In this document: positions 26,341 through 34,565 of the stretch, piece by piece
Position numbering within the stretch: the first letter of the stretch is position 1
Layout: each line of letters opens with the position of its first letter
Assembly: GCF_003313465.1 (NCBI RefSeq)
Contig: NZ_KZ845666.1
Location: 332,412 to 396,411 of the forward strand
From: Thermoflavimicrobium daqui
Lineage (GTDB): Bacteria > Bacillota > Bacilli > Thermoactinomycetales > Thermoactinomycetaceae
Direction: 5' to 3'
DNA length: 64,000 nucleotides
Made by a program: the position numbers and the translations under genes
Notes under the pieces: generated by a model
The model's input: the letters and a program-made list of their open reading frames with translations, nothing else
The model's database searches: none
Told to the model about the DNA's origin: nothing

Positions 26341-27543
26341 TCACAAAGTGTTCTGATTCACTAATCTTTGATACAAATCCTCCATTTTGCTCGCATGAGC
26401 TTGCCATGTTAAAGATTGTGAAGATTGATAAGCCTGTTGCCCCATCTGGTTCGCTAAATGACTGTCTTCAATCAATAGTTTATGCATTGCACTAGCTAAT
26501 CCATCCACATCTTTAGGCTCAACTAAAATTCCTGTCTTTCCATTTTGTAGAATTTCCGGAATTCCTCCTACTGCTGTCGCTATCATCGGACGTGCTGATC
26601 CCATCGATTCTAATAAGATAGAAGGTAATCCTTCACTTAAGCTAGATAAAACGACGACATCTGAGCTACTGATCCATGTCGGAATTTCGTCATAAGCTCT
26701 TCTGCCTTTAAAAGACACAGAATGGGAGATATTTAGCTCTTTTACTTGCTGTTCTAATGTTGAACGTAATGGACCATCTCCAACTAAACATAAATGCAGC
26801 GATGAATCATGTGAACAAATCCGAGCAAACGCTTGGAGTAAAAACTCAATTCCTTTTACTGGATATAAATTTCCTACGAATAAAAGAATTTTCCCCTGTT
26901 CAGGTAGCTCTAACTTCCTTCTCGCTTCTATTTTATCTTGGACCGTAAACAGACAGGGATCAAATCCATTATAAATCGTTTCACCATGGATGCTTGGAAC
27001 CATTTTTTTTGCCTCATGAAGCAATCTTTCACTTACCGTAACGATATAATCAGCCATTTGTAAAGCTTCCATCGTTTTTCGATAAACGCCTTGGCTCCGC
27101 TTCGGGTATAACATAATATCTGATCCATGAATGGTACAAACCACTGGGACTTGAAATCTTCCCTTCATTTTCCCACCAGCAAAGCCATCAGGATAAATGG
27201 TGTGACAATGAATCAGATCAAAAGAAAATTCGTTATATATTGCCTCTACATGTGAAATCAATGCACGCTCATATCGATCTCCATAAGTAGAAAAGAACAA
27301 ACCACCTGGGAACATTCGTGTAGGGACATAGGTAACAGAAATATCATCTATTTTCGTTTTACCCTGTACTTGACGATATTCCTTCCATTTTGGATAAAAT
27401 GGAAATTTCGGAATTGGAGAAAGCACTTCAACCTCTATCCCTTGTTCCTTTAATGCTTTTAGCTCATTGTGAACAAAAATACCTGACATTGGATTCACAG
27501 GATTCGGATACATATGAGAAATAACTAATACTCGCTGACTCAT
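26341..27543 (-). CDS. GT4-family glycosyltransferase
   Basis: The 400-residue GT-B enzyme begins MSQRVLVISHMYPNPVNPMSGIF. It has an acceptor domain with HCHTIYPDGFAGG and TIHGSDIMLYP, a donor domain starting LLFVGNLYPVKGIEFLL, and the signature VVLSSLSEGLPSILLESMGSARPMIATAVGG with its two Glu. It is the first gene of the main polysaccharide operon. The ATG at 27543 follows AAAGGGA. It adds a sugar of unknown identity to the lipid-linked oligosaccharide. Confidence 0.9.
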   Translation of the reverse strand: MSQRVLVISHMYPNPVNPMSGIFVHNELKALKEQGIEVEVLSPIPKFPFYPKWKEYRQVQGKTKIDDISVTYVPTRMFPGGLFFSTYGDRYERALISHVEAIYNEFSFDLIHCHTIYPDGFAGGKMKGRFQVPVVCTIHGSDIMLYPKRSQGVYRKTMEALQMADYIVTVSERLLHEAKKMVPSIHGETIYNGFDPCLFTVQDKIEARRKLELPEQGKILLFVGNLYPVKGIEFLLQAFARICSHDSSLHLCLVGDGPLRSTLEQQVKELNISHSVSFKGRRAYDEIPTWISSSDVVVLSSLSEGLPSILLESMGSARPMIATAVGGIPEILQNGKTGILVEPKDVDGLASAMHKLLIEDSHLANQMGQQAYQSSQSLTWQAHASKMEDLYQRLVNQNTL

Positions 27544-27649
27544 CAAAATAATCCCTTTCTCCCATTCTTTTTTAATAAGAAATGAATGGATAATCTTCTA
27601 CAAACTGGTTAATACTATCCTTATCAAAATGGTGGGTGGGAGGTTTGCT

Positions 27650-27778
27650 ATGAACAAAAAACAACGCGTAGCAGCCGAATCGGTAGATTGTATGCTTGGC
27701 TTACTAAACGGATTTATTCTTAGCTTACCAATTTGGGGGTTAATTTATCTTTGTATTCGCTTTTTTATCTATGGATGA
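27650..27778 (+). CDS. 42-residue membrane micropeptide (copy 2)
   Basis: The ATG at 27650 follows GGTGGGTGGGAGG at 7 nt and reads 42 codons to TGA. A basic, polar N-terminus (MNKKQR) precedes a hydrophobic span (about 15-36) that ends LSLPIWGLIYLCIR. The parallel segment of the peptide at 14129-14239 is LSVPLWFLLYICIR; 9 of these 14 positions are identical, and the shared pattern extends back to a Gly and an Asn. The two genes flank the polysaccharide cluster in the same orientation. A terminator-like hairpin follows 11 nt after the stop. Function is unknown; no family is recognised. Confidence 0.65.
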   Translation: MNKKQRVAAESVDCMLGLLNGFILSLPIWGLIYLCIRFFIYG

Positions 27779-27789
27779 TGAAGGAATAA

Positions 27790-27826
27790 CAAGGAAGGTC
27801 TATTCTGGAGACCTTCCTTGTTTATG
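27790..27826 (+). terminator. Intrinsic terminator of micropeptide gene 2
   Basis: CAAGGAAGGTCT (27790-27801) pairs perfectly with 27809-27820 around a 7-nt loop, then TTTATGT. Its position just after a 42-codon gene is independent support for that gene being transcribed. Confidence 0.75.
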
Positions 27827-27956
27827 TAATACGTTAATCTTAAGCTAATTACTTTTGAATAGTCCATAGAAATTCTTAAACCTTTGCTTTTTTCATGCTT
27901 AAACTTAAGTCCATGAGTGTCCTAAGTTTACACCACACCATACATCATGTTCTATG

Positions 27957-28391
27957 TTAATTTGCATCTACAATCGCGAACATTACTTCACCATCTGCGA
28001 CCACTTTATCTCCTACTTTAGCAGTCCCTTTTCCTTTTCCAATATTTCTTCTTAATTTAATCAATTCTACTTCTAAAGTGAGTACATCACCTGGTTTTAC
28101 TTGTTCTCGGAAGCGAAACTTATCAACTCCAGTTAAAAATCCTAGCTTTCCCTTATATTCGTCCATGGATAATACACACATGGCCCCTACTTGAGCTAGT
28201 GCTTCCACAATTAATACTCCAGGCATAACAGGGTATTCTGGAAAATGACCTTGAAAAAACGGCTCATTGATCGTTACATTTTTAACTCCAACGGCCTTTT
28301 CTCCTGGAACATGCTCAATAATCTTGTCCACTAATAAAAAAGGATAGCGATGTGGAATGGTTTGTTGAATCTCTCTGATATCAAATACCAT
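27957..28391 (-). CDS. fabZ: 3-hydroxyacyl-[acyl-carrier-protein] dehydratase
   Basis: FabZ dehydrates beta-hydroxyacyl-ACP in type II fatty-acid synthesis. The 144-residue hot-dog protein shows [13 protein letters not shown], the catalytic His in [14 protein letters not shown] and the catalytic Glu in VEALAQVGA. The length is normal. In Bacillus, fabZ lies downstream of the spoIIID region, and here too it is on the same strand. No other fab genes accompany it. The 178 nt downstream contain only a weak stem (27901-27907 with 27923-27929). Confidence 0.95.
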   Translation of the reverse strand: MVFDIREIQQTIPHRYPFLLVDKIIEHVPGEKAVGVKNVTINEPFFQGHFPEYPVMPGVLIVEALAQVGAMCVLSMDEYKGKLGFLTGVDKFRFREQVKPGDVLTLEVELIKLRRNIGKGKGTAKVGDKVVADGEVMFAIVDAN

Positions 28392-28479
28392 TAAAAAGGA
28401 AACCCCTTTCCTAAATGAACTTGTTCCTATTATAGCGAATCTGAACAGCAGGTGCCATCATCGTACTGATTCCTCCCTT

Positions 28480-28522
28480 AAATAAAGAAGCACACAGCAA
28501 TATGCTGAGCGCTCCTTTATTT
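28480..28522 (-). terminator. Hairpin overlapping the malic-enzyme stop codon
   Basis: Arms 28480-28499 and 28503-28522 form an approximately 20-bp stem on the minus strand, with two G-U pairs and one T-T mismatch and a 3-nt loop. The 3' arm ends CTTTATTT. It is a likely terminator, with the T-tract folded into the stem. Confidence 0.6.
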
Positions 28523-29858
28523 AATTTGTATTTTTAATCTCTTTTTGTTCTAATAAAGCAACTTCTTCTACAGCCAGAGCAACAGCTTGGTGAACACTCA
28601 TATCAAGTGGATGTGGGATTAATTCACCTTCTTTAGTTGTTTGAGCAATCGCTTCAGCAGCAGCAACCAACATCCGATGAGATATATTTTTAGCTTGAGC
28701 ATTAAGAACACCTCGGAATATCCCTGGAAACCCTAATACATTATTGACAGATCTCCCATCCGAAGCAAAAACTGCTCCTGCTTTCATTGCATCTTCTGGA
28801 TCAATTTCCGGTTTTGGATTTGAAAGGGCAAGGATCACTTGTCCTTGACGGATCATTTCCGGTTTAATCAGACCTGGTACCCCTGTTGTCGCTATAACAA
28901 TATCACATGTTTGCATCAATTCTTCAAGTGAATTTAAGGTGGCTCCTCCATAGGATGCCAAACGATCTAGTGCCTCTTTCCGTCGATCTATTCCATAAAC
29001 CTGCTTAATACCATAAGCTAAAAACATACGACATATTGCCAAACCAGCTGCCCCTAAGCCAATTTGTCCAACAACTGCATTTTTTAAGTCAACTCCTGCA
29101 TTTCGACATGCAGATATCACTGCTGCCAATGTAACAACAGCAGTCCCATGTTGGTCATCATGCATCACTGGAATATCTAGCTCTTGCTTTAATCTTTCTT
29201 CAATCTCAAAACAGTGCGGTGAGCCAATATCTTCTAATAAGATCCCACCAAAACCTTGAGCAATATGTTTTATAGTACTTATCATTTCATCTGGGTCACT
29301 TGTATCCAGTAAAATAGGCACTCCACTAATTCCTGCAAAATGATCAAACAAAGCAGCTTTTCCTTCCATTACTGGCATCCCTGCCAATGATCCAATATTT
29401 CCTAAACCTAAAATTGCTGTTCCATCTGTGACAATAGCAACTGTGTTTCCTATACTTGTATAGTATCTCGCCTTTTCTGGGTCTTTTACTATCGCTTGGC
29501 AAACGCTTGCAACCCCGGGTGTATATACTTTTCTTAAGTCTGCAAGACTGCGAATATCCATTTTTTTGGTCATATGAATTTTCCCACCAATGTGAGCATG
29601 CAACACTTCATCCGAAACAGCACGTACAAAGATGCCGTTTTCCAAAGCCTCAATAGCTTTAATCACTTTTTCTAATTGTTCTTCCGATTCGCAGTGTACA
29701 GTAATCGCACGAACGGTTGATAAGGGACCGACTTGCTCTGTTGTTACATCACCAATATCTCCACCTACAGCCCCGATCGCTGTAGTTACTTTTCCTAAAT
29801 TACCTGGCTTAGAAGGTGTTTCTACAATGAGGGTTCGTATTACATTTCGTGCTGCCAC
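28521..29858 (-). CDS. NAD(P)-dependent malic enzyme with N-terminal ACT domain
   Basis: The enzyme decarboxylates malate to pyruvate. The 445-residue protein begins with an ACT regulatory domain (about 5-80, LIVETPSKPGNLGKVTTAIG). The malic domain follows, with VYTPGVASVCQAI, MEGKAALFDHFAG and the metal site LEDIGSPHCFEIEERL, and then DDQHGTAVV. The NAD-binding domain has GQIGLGAAGLAICRM. The short bacterial form plus an ACT domain suggests allosteric control by an amino acid or other small ligand. A hairpin overlaps the stop. It is a stand-alone gene. Confidence 0.92.
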   Translation of the reverse strand: MAARNVIRTLIVETPSKPGNLGKVTTAIGAVGGDIGDVTTEQVGPLSTVRAITVHCESEEQLEKVIKAIEALENGIFVRAVSDEVLHAHIGGKIHMTKKMDIRSLADLRKVYTPGVASVCQAIVKDPEKARYYTSIGNTVAIVTDGTAILGLGNIGSLAGMPVMEGKAALFDHFAGISGVPILLDTSDPDEMISTIKHIAQGFGGILLEDIGSPHCFEIEERLKQELDIPVMHDDQHGTAVVTLAAVISACRNAGVDLKNAVVGQIGLGAAGLAICRMFLAYGIKQVYGIDRRKEALDRLASYGGATLNSLEELMQTCDIVIATTGVPGLIKPEMIRQGQVILALSNPKPEIDPEDAMKAGAVFASDGRSVNNVLGFPGIFRGVLNAQAKNISHRMLVAAAEAIAQTTKEGELIPHPLDMSVHQAVALAVEEVALLEQKEIKNTN

Positions 29859-30031
29859 TATTTAAACCTCCCAACAATATTTACTTGCATATGATCTAAA
29901 AATTAAAGTCTTAATAAGGAACACCTATAGCTCCGATTTACCCTTCTGATATAGTTAGAAAATATACGTCATCCATTAAAAATCGGCATTATAATTATTA
30001 CAATCGAGTCATTGAACGTCCCCTTCATGCA

Positions 30032-30063
30032 ACAAGAAAAATCGGTACTCTTTTATACCGATT
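30032..30063 (-). terminator. Intrinsic terminator after the PgsA-family gene
   Basis: AATCGGTA (30040-30047) and TACCGATT (30056-30063) form an 8-bp stem; on the minus strand TTTTTCTTG follows. Confidence 0.75.
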
Positions 30064-30122
30064 AAGATATATATCCCCTATTTTACATATTTGAGTTTTA
30101 AAATAAAATTCACCCTTATTCG

Positions 30123-30653
30123 TTACATCCAATGCTCATTAATCCCCTTGACTTGAAACATGTAAATCATTGAAGTGAAGTAGGATATTCCAATGACAAT
30201 CCATAAAAATGATTGAGCTATCGCAAAGTCAAACATGAGGAGAAATAAAGCGATATAATATAGAACGGTTGTTATTTTACCAAAAATATTAGCTGGAACC
30301 GTTTTTAACCCTTGCATATGAAAAACAGCTGAACAAACAATCATTACTACATCTCTAAATACAATAGCTCCTGCTGCCCAAAGTCCTATTTTTCCAGAGA
30401 TTAATAACGAAGCAAATACAGCCATTAACATTAACTTATCAGCAAGCGGGTCTAACAGAGTCCCGAGTTGGGTAACCTGCTTATTTCGTCTAGCTAGGTA
30501 GCCATCAGCCAAATCTGTCAATCCTGCGAAGAGGATAATTCCTAAGGCTAAGAGGATTCTTACTCGGTATGGTTGTATATCTGAAAAAAATACGAATAAA
30601 TAAATAGGTACCATAGCAAATCGTATCAACGTTAGTAGATTGGGTAAATTCAT
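30123..30653 (-). CDS. pgsA: CDP-diacylglycerol--glycerol-3-phosphate 3-phosphatidyltransferase (PgsA family)
   Basis: The 176-residue integral membrane enzyme has the CDP-alcohol phosphotransferase motif DG-x2-AR-x8-G-x3-D-x3-D, seen in LADGYLARRNKQVTQLGTLLDPLADK (with the acidic residues in place) and about five helices. It makes phosphatidylglycerol phosphate or a related lipid. The chosen ATG at 30653 begins MNLPNLLTLIRF, the family N-terminus, behind GAGGAGGG; a longer frame starts ten codons earlier. It may be a paralogue of the main pgsA, which in many Bacillales sits near recA, so substrate is inferred from family only. Confidence 0.82.
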   Translation of the reverse strand: MNLPNLLTLIRFAMVPIYLFVFFSDIQPYRVRILLALGIILFAGLTDLADGYLARRNKQVTQLGTLLDPLADKLMLMAVFASLLISGKIGLWAAGAIVFRDVVMIVCSAVFHMQGLKTVPANIFGKITTVLYYIALFLLMFDFAIAQSFLWIVIGISYFTSMIYMFQVKGINEHWM

Positions 30654-30719
30654 ATTTAGGAATCCCTCCTCACATATTGACAATTTTTTTCTTCTCTACT
30701 GGAAATAAACACGAAAGAT

Positions 30720-30755
30720 CCCGTCATAAGGCTATAATTAAAGCCTTATAACGGG
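30720..30755 (-). terminator. Terminator-like hairpin after the EpuA-like gene
   Basis: Arms 30720-30733 and 30742-30755 pair over 14 bp (one G-U on the minus strand) around an 8-nt loop; ATCTTTC follows, a modest T-tract. Confidence 0.55.
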
Positions 30756-30756
30756 T

Positions 30757-31548
30757 TCACTTTGTAAAAATCAGCCTATACAGATGATCCCACATTTTCA
30801 TATCAAATATATCACCTATGGGTTGTTTACCCAAAACAGTATGCCCTATTATTAAACCCACTATAAGGATAACAATAAGTATTACAGGTAACCATAGGAT
30901 CTTGAATACTTTTTTGGAAGCACTTTTCTTTTCTTGCTGTTGTTCTTCATTAGGCTGGGACTTAGGCTTAGAATAGGGAGCAGACGGTTGTTGGATTTGC
31001 TGTTCGTACTCTTGGTTAAATAAATGAGTATCATCAATTGCTTTCACCTCAGGATCTGAGGGAACAGATGTTTGAACTTTATTTTGTTCAAAATGGATCT
31101 GCTTTGGATTCTCTTCTTTTTCTGTAGACTGAAATAGAGGGTCATCTTCAGTTGCAAATCCATCAAAACGAACAAATGTATTTTCTTCAAACCCATTTGT
31201 TTTTTTCTCTTTGCCTTGTTTCTTAGAGCCCAGTTCCTCTGGTTTATTTCCTGTATCTTTTGGAACCTCTTTTGCTTGTAAGAGTCTTTCTGTCGATTTA
31301 TCATGTTTTTCATCATCTGGCTGCTCGTTTTGGCTATTGAATATAACTTCGTCTACTTCTTTATCTTGTATCTCTTCTACTTTTTTATTCTCTACAGGCT
31401 CTTTCTTTTTTTCAACCTCTTGGTCAGATAACTGTCCTTTTTTGTCTTCCTTTTCTTCCTCTTCACTCCACTTTAGTTCTCCAACGGACAACAAAGTATC
31501 TGTTTGCTTTTTCACTTTATCTTTTGCGCTTTCCATGGAACCACCCAT
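30757..31548 (-). CDS. EpuA-like membrane protein (PF11772) with long acidic extension
   Basis: The C-terminal 50 residues form one membrane helix (about 218-238) followed by GHTVLGKQPIGDIFDMKMWDHLYRL. This is the pattern of the small EpuA family, which databases often mislabel as DNA-directed RNA polymerase subunit beta. The preceding 210 residues are low-complexity and rich in Glu, Lys, Gln, Ser and Pro, without a recognisable fold. They should lie in the cytoplasm given the flanking charges. EpuA-like genes occur near spoIIID, mbl and fabZ in Bacillales, so the context fits. The start could be this ATG or one four codons inside. The role is unknown. Confidence 0.72.
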   Translation of the reverse strand: MGGSMESAKDKVKKQTDTLLSVGELKWSEEEEKEDKKGQLSDQEVEKKKEPVENKKVEEIQDKEVDEVIFNSQNEQPDDEKHDKSTERLLQAKEVPKDTGNKPEELGSKKQGKEKKTNGFEENTFVRFDGFATEDDPLFQSTEKEENPKQIHFEQNKVQTSVPSDPEVKAIDDTHLFNQEYEQQIQQPSAPYSKPKSQPNEEQQQEKKSASKKVFKILWLPVILIVILIVGLIIGHTVLGKQPIGDIFDMKMWDHLYRLIFTK

Positions 31549-31926
31549 TAACCTCTATTAATCAAACAGACTGACCTTGCCCAAAAAAGTCTTTTTGATT
31601 ATCTAGAGAATTTCTCTTTCCTAATGGATTCAAAGCAAAATTTGCTTTAAAAAGAACATCCCTTCATTTTCATAAGGAATCCAAATCATTTAAATTCATA
31701 CGAATCTAAGTTTAACCTCATAAAAAAGAAAAGCTTCTTATCTATTATAAATAGAATATATCGCAAGTAATGTTGTAAGTCTATAACTTATTCAACATCA
31801 TTGTAAACAATCATCGGTTTATATTATGATTTTAACATAAGGGGAGAGTACCGGGGCTCTTTTTTTCCATACTTTTTACATTTCGACCCCGGGATTTTCA
31901 ATTAAAATACTTCTAAATATTTAAAC
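31549..31926. other. Intergenic region between spoIIID and the EpuA-like gene
   Basis: These 378 nt hold no convincing coding frame. In Bacillus subtilis mbl follows spoIIID here; I see no trace of it. At 31845-31868 the plus strand has AGAG, an 8-nt loop, CTCT and seven T, a small terminator-like signal with no rightward gene before it. CCGGGG/CCCCGG arms in the same stretch could also terminate spoIIID transcripts. Confidence 0.5.
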
Positions 31927-32220
31927 TCAAATCGATATAGTTATACCCGATTTATTTTTTTCTGATCCAGGTACTTTACGCTTATATTTAATTTTTGTCG
32001 CTTCTCCTCCTCTTAAGTGACGAATTGACTTATGATATTCTAGGATCTCCTTTACTTTACTTGCTAAGTCTGGATTGATCTCTGGAAGTCGTTCCGTTAA
32101 ATCTTTATGAACCGTACTTTTAGAAACCCCAAATTTTTTAGCTATTGTTCTTACCGTATTTCTCGTTTCGACAAAGTAATGGCCAATCTTTATCGTTCTT
32201 TCTTTAATATAATCATGCAT
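31927..32220 (-). CDS. spoIIID: Stage III sporulation transcriptional regulator SpoIIID
   Basis: SpoIIID is the small mother-cell DNA-binding protein that activates and represses genes of the sigma-E regulon. The 97-residue sequence has the family N-terminus MHDYIKERTIKIG and the helix-turn-helix TVRTIAKKFGVSKSTVHKDLTERL (about 22-45). A conserved basic tail follows (HLRGGEATKIKYKRK). A strong GAAAGGAGG site precedes the ATG, and a sigma-E-like promoter lies just upstream. The neighbours spoIIQ and spoIID are in the same orientation. Confidence 0.97.
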   Translation of the reverse strand: MHDYIKERTIKIGHYFVETRNTVRTIAKKFGVSKSTVHKDLTERLPEINPDLASKVKEILEYHKSIRHLRGGEATKIKYKRKVPGSEKNKSGITISI

Positions 32221-32252
32221 TCTTCCTCTCCTCCTTTCTATATGCTTGGTAC

Positions 32253-32281
32253 ATTATATGGAGGGCTTATCAGGGTTATTC
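32253..32281 (-). promoter_or_regulatory. Sigma-E-type promoter of spoIIID
   Basis: On the minus strand GAATAAC (32281-32275) and CATATAAT (32260-32253) are 14 nt apart. The -10 matches the sigma-E consensus CATACAAT at 7 of 8 positions and the -35 is close. spoIIID is sigma-E-dependent in Bacillus subtilis. Confidence 0.62.
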
Positions 32282-32326
32282 TTGCTATTGTTCAAGCAGA
32301 CAAGCTATATCTCTCCTTTTCTTCTC

Positions 32327-32354
32327 ATAAAAAAAGTCACTCACTTGGAGTGAC
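32327..32354 (-). terminator. Intrinsic terminator of spoIIQ
   Basis: GTCACTC (32336-32342) pairs with GAGTGAC (32348-32354) around ACTTG; on the minus strand a run of seven T follows. Confidence 0.82.
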
Positions 32355-32417
32355 CTTAAGAAATGATCCATTTACCACAAATTTCATGGTTTGTAGTCAA
32401 AACAGTCCATCTTTTAT

Positions 32418-33098
32418 TTAGTGAACACTTTTTAAATATGGCTCTGGATTCACAGATTGTTTTCCTTTTCGTAATTCAAAGTGTAGATGATTGCCTGCGC
32501 TAATCTCAAACTGATTTCGTCCCGCTTTGGCAATCACATCTCCTTTTTTTACTTTCTGTCCTTCTTTCACCTTGACATCTGCTAAGCTTTGGTAAACAGT
32601 GACCATTCCATGATTATGTTGGATTTCTATTTGTGTTCCTACAATAGGGTTTTTCTCTACACGAATTACTTTCCCATCCAAAGTAGCTAGCACATCAAAG
32701 GATTGACCATCTTTCCGTGCAAAATCAATACCAGCGTGAGGCCAATAACTATTCGCATACTTTACAATGGAAGCTTCTCTTTCTTTCGTTGAGCTCGCTT
32801 CATCATAAAAAGTAATGGTTTTTTCGGCTTGAGATTCTTTATTTACAGGTAAAATCATTTCATCGATAGGACTTTTTGTAGGGGTTTCCACCGGGAAGAT
32901 CGTGTCTCCCTCTTTTATTGACTTATTTACCTTTTGTGTTTGTAAACCTTGATACCACCAAGCAAATGAAATAATCAAAGCTGCCGCAATCATATATACA
33001 GCTGGAAAAAACCATTTTTTCGCTAAAAATCTTTTCCATTTAAAACGACCCTTTGCTTCCTCTAATGAGGATACATTATTTGGTTTTTCTGTATTCAT
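32418..33098 (-). CDS. spoIIQ: Stage II sporulation protein SpoIIQ (M23/LytM domain)
   Basis: SpoIIQ is made in the forespore and meets SpoIIIAH across the engulfment space. The 226-residue protein has a cytoplasmic start, one membrane helix (about 30-50) and a C-terminal LytM domain (about 125-226). The domain has HAGID (metal ligands His and Asp) and NHLHFEL (HxH). Bacillus subtilis SpoIIQ has lost the first His, so the complete motif here suggests an active zinc endopeptidase. A sigma-F-like promoter lies immediately upstream, and position between spoIID and spoIIID supports the identity. A generic M23 endopeptidase is the less likely alternative. Confidence 0.9.
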   Translation of the reverse strand: MNTEKPNNVSSLEEAKGRFKWKRFLAKKWFFPAVYMIAAALIISFAWWYQGLQTQKVNKSIKEGDTIFPVETPTKSPIDEMILPVNKESQAEKTITFYDEASSTKEREASIVKYANSYWPHAGIDFARKDGQSFDVLATLDGKVIRVEKNPIVGTQIEIQHNHGMVTVYQSLADVKVKEGQKVKKGDVIAKAGRNQFEISAGNHLHFELRKGKQSVNPEPYLKSVH

Positions 33099-33118
33099 TT
33101 TTCTATCACCTCAGGAAC

Positions 33119-33148
33119 CATTTTCGACAGCGAAAACTCTTTTTATAC
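33119..33148 (-). promoter_or_regulatory. Sigma-F-type promoter of spoIIQ
   Basis: On the minus strand GTATA (33148-33144) is followed after 15 nt by GTCGAAAATG (33128-33119), close to the sigma-F/G -10 pattern. The predicted transcript start is only about 14 nt before the ATG but leaves the GAGGTGA site intact. Confidence 0.45.
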
Positions 33149-33253
33149 CCAAGGTGGACAATCTTTCGTATATTTCAAACCCACTTATATGTATCCCTCT
33201 TCAAAGCAAGTACAACAGTCAAAAGGTAACAAATGTAAGACTACAAGAGTAAG

Positions 33254-34327
33254 TTAAAATCGAACAAGTATTTGACTTATATTAACTTGTTTACGATTTA
33301 TTACGAGCAAAGCTATTTTCCAGTTATCGGTATTACTAATATGTACACCTTGATAATAATGTAAAATAATTTCTTCCATTTTCTTCCCCCTTTGTGCCAT
33401 AATATTAGCTCCCCATTGACTGAGCCCTACTCCATGTCCATAACCATAAACGGTAAAAATAATACGGTTTCTATCCATTTTCAAAGTAAAATCACTCGAT
33501 GCCAGCTGAAAAGCTTCGCGAATCTCTCTACCTGTAAACGTTTGATTACCTATTTGTAATTTAGCAATACGCTTGCCACTCGTTTTACCCAAGACACGTA
33601 TTTGTTCCTGAGAAAAAGTAGTAATAGCAATCGACTTATTTAACATTTTCCCTAGCTGTTTGATGAAATCTGACCGAGCTACCACTTTTTGACTCATATA
33701 TTTTGGCGAAAAGCGATCCCAACTAGAATCAACACTACGGAGATAAGGGTAAGATTTGGAAAAGTATTCTTCCGAGTTCTCTGTTTTCCCATTACTCGTT
33801 GAAAAAAAGGCAGCATAAATCGGCTTTCCCTGAAAGGTGATAATTTGCCCAGCTGTCTCTTTTACAGCTTGGTTAATCTTATCGAGATTCTTCTTATAGT
33901 GTTCTCCCCACTTTACACGTAATTGCTCATCAGTCAAATATGCCTGATGATAAACCGTGTCTGTCACATCAGCATGTTTTGCAGCTTCCCCCCATTTATC
34001 CATATCTGGTAAATGATCTTGTATTAGTCGATTCACTATATATGTTCGTGCAATCAAGGACTGTGACTTTAATGCTTCCATATGAAAGTTTGCAGGCATT
34101 TCTGCAGCAACTACGCCTTGTACATACTTCTCTAAGGGAATTTTAATAACTTGTTTTTTATTATAAAGATAAACAAGGACGTTGGTTGAAAAACCGGTTT
34201 CCTTCGCATTCTCTTCATCTCTTTTCGTCTCTTCTACTCTGGCAAATGACAAAAGGGTAGGAATAAGCAAAATTCCTATAAGGAGGAAAAGTAGGTATAG
34301 CCCCATTTTCTTTTGCACTTGGTTCAT
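33254..34327 (-). CDS. spoIID: Stage II sporulation protein D (lytic transglycosylase)
   Basis: SpoIID cuts glycan strands during septal thinning and engulfment, with SpoIIM and SpoIIP. The 357-residue protein has an N-terminal membrane anchor (about 9-26). The SpoIID domain carries VQGVVAAEMPANFHMEALKSQSLIARTY, with the catalytic Glu in AAEMP, and the terminal YGYGHGVGLSQWGANIMAQ signature. The start ATG at 34327 has only AAAGG directly before it, a poor spacing. A 15-codon ORF with an excellent ribosome-binding site ends 8 nt upstream and may help initiation. It is the usual distance from murA except for two inserted genes. Confidence 0.95.
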   Translation of the reverse strand: MNQVQKKMGLYLLFLLIGILLIPTLLSFARVEETKRDEENAKETGFSTNVLVYLYNKKQVIKIPLEKYVQGVVAAEMPANFHMEALKSQSLIARTYIVNRLIQDHLPDMDKWGEAAKHADVTDTVYHQAYLTDEQLRVKWGEHYKKNLDKINQAVKETAGQIITFQGKPIYAAFFSTSNGKTENSEEYFSKSYPYLRSVDSSWDRFSPKYMSQKVVARSDFIKQLGKMLNKSIAITTFSQEQIRVLGKTSGKRIAKLQIGNQTFTGREIREAFQLASSDFTLKMDRNRIIFTVYGYGHGVGLSQWGANIMAQRGKKMEEIILHYYQGVHISNTDNWKIALLVINRKQVNISQILVRF

Positions 34328-34334
34328 CCTTTCT

Positions 34335-34382
34335 TCAATCTCCCATTTCTAGTCTATGGAAATTTGAGAGATTTAGAACCAT
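34335..34382 (-). CDS. Possible 15-codon leader ORF of spoIID
   Basis: An ATG at 34382 lies 8 nt after a full AAGGAGG site and reads 15 codons to TGA, ending 8 nt before the spoIID start. The spoIID start itself has a poorly spaced site. The layout is that of a translationally coupled leader peptide; coding for a functional product is doubtful. Confidence 0.3.
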   Translation of the reverse strand: MVLNLSNFHRLEMGD

Positions 34383-34565
34383 AAGTATTCCTCCTTTTTC
34401 CTATGTAATTTAATAAACCAAAATACCCAAAATCGATAAAGTTACCATAGTGGATATAGGTTTAGAAATAGCTACTTTATTTTTAATATGTTTTTTAATA
34501 ATACTAATATTAACTTGAACTTTATTAAGTGCTATGTTAAAGTTCAAGTTAAGGAGGTGAAAGAA

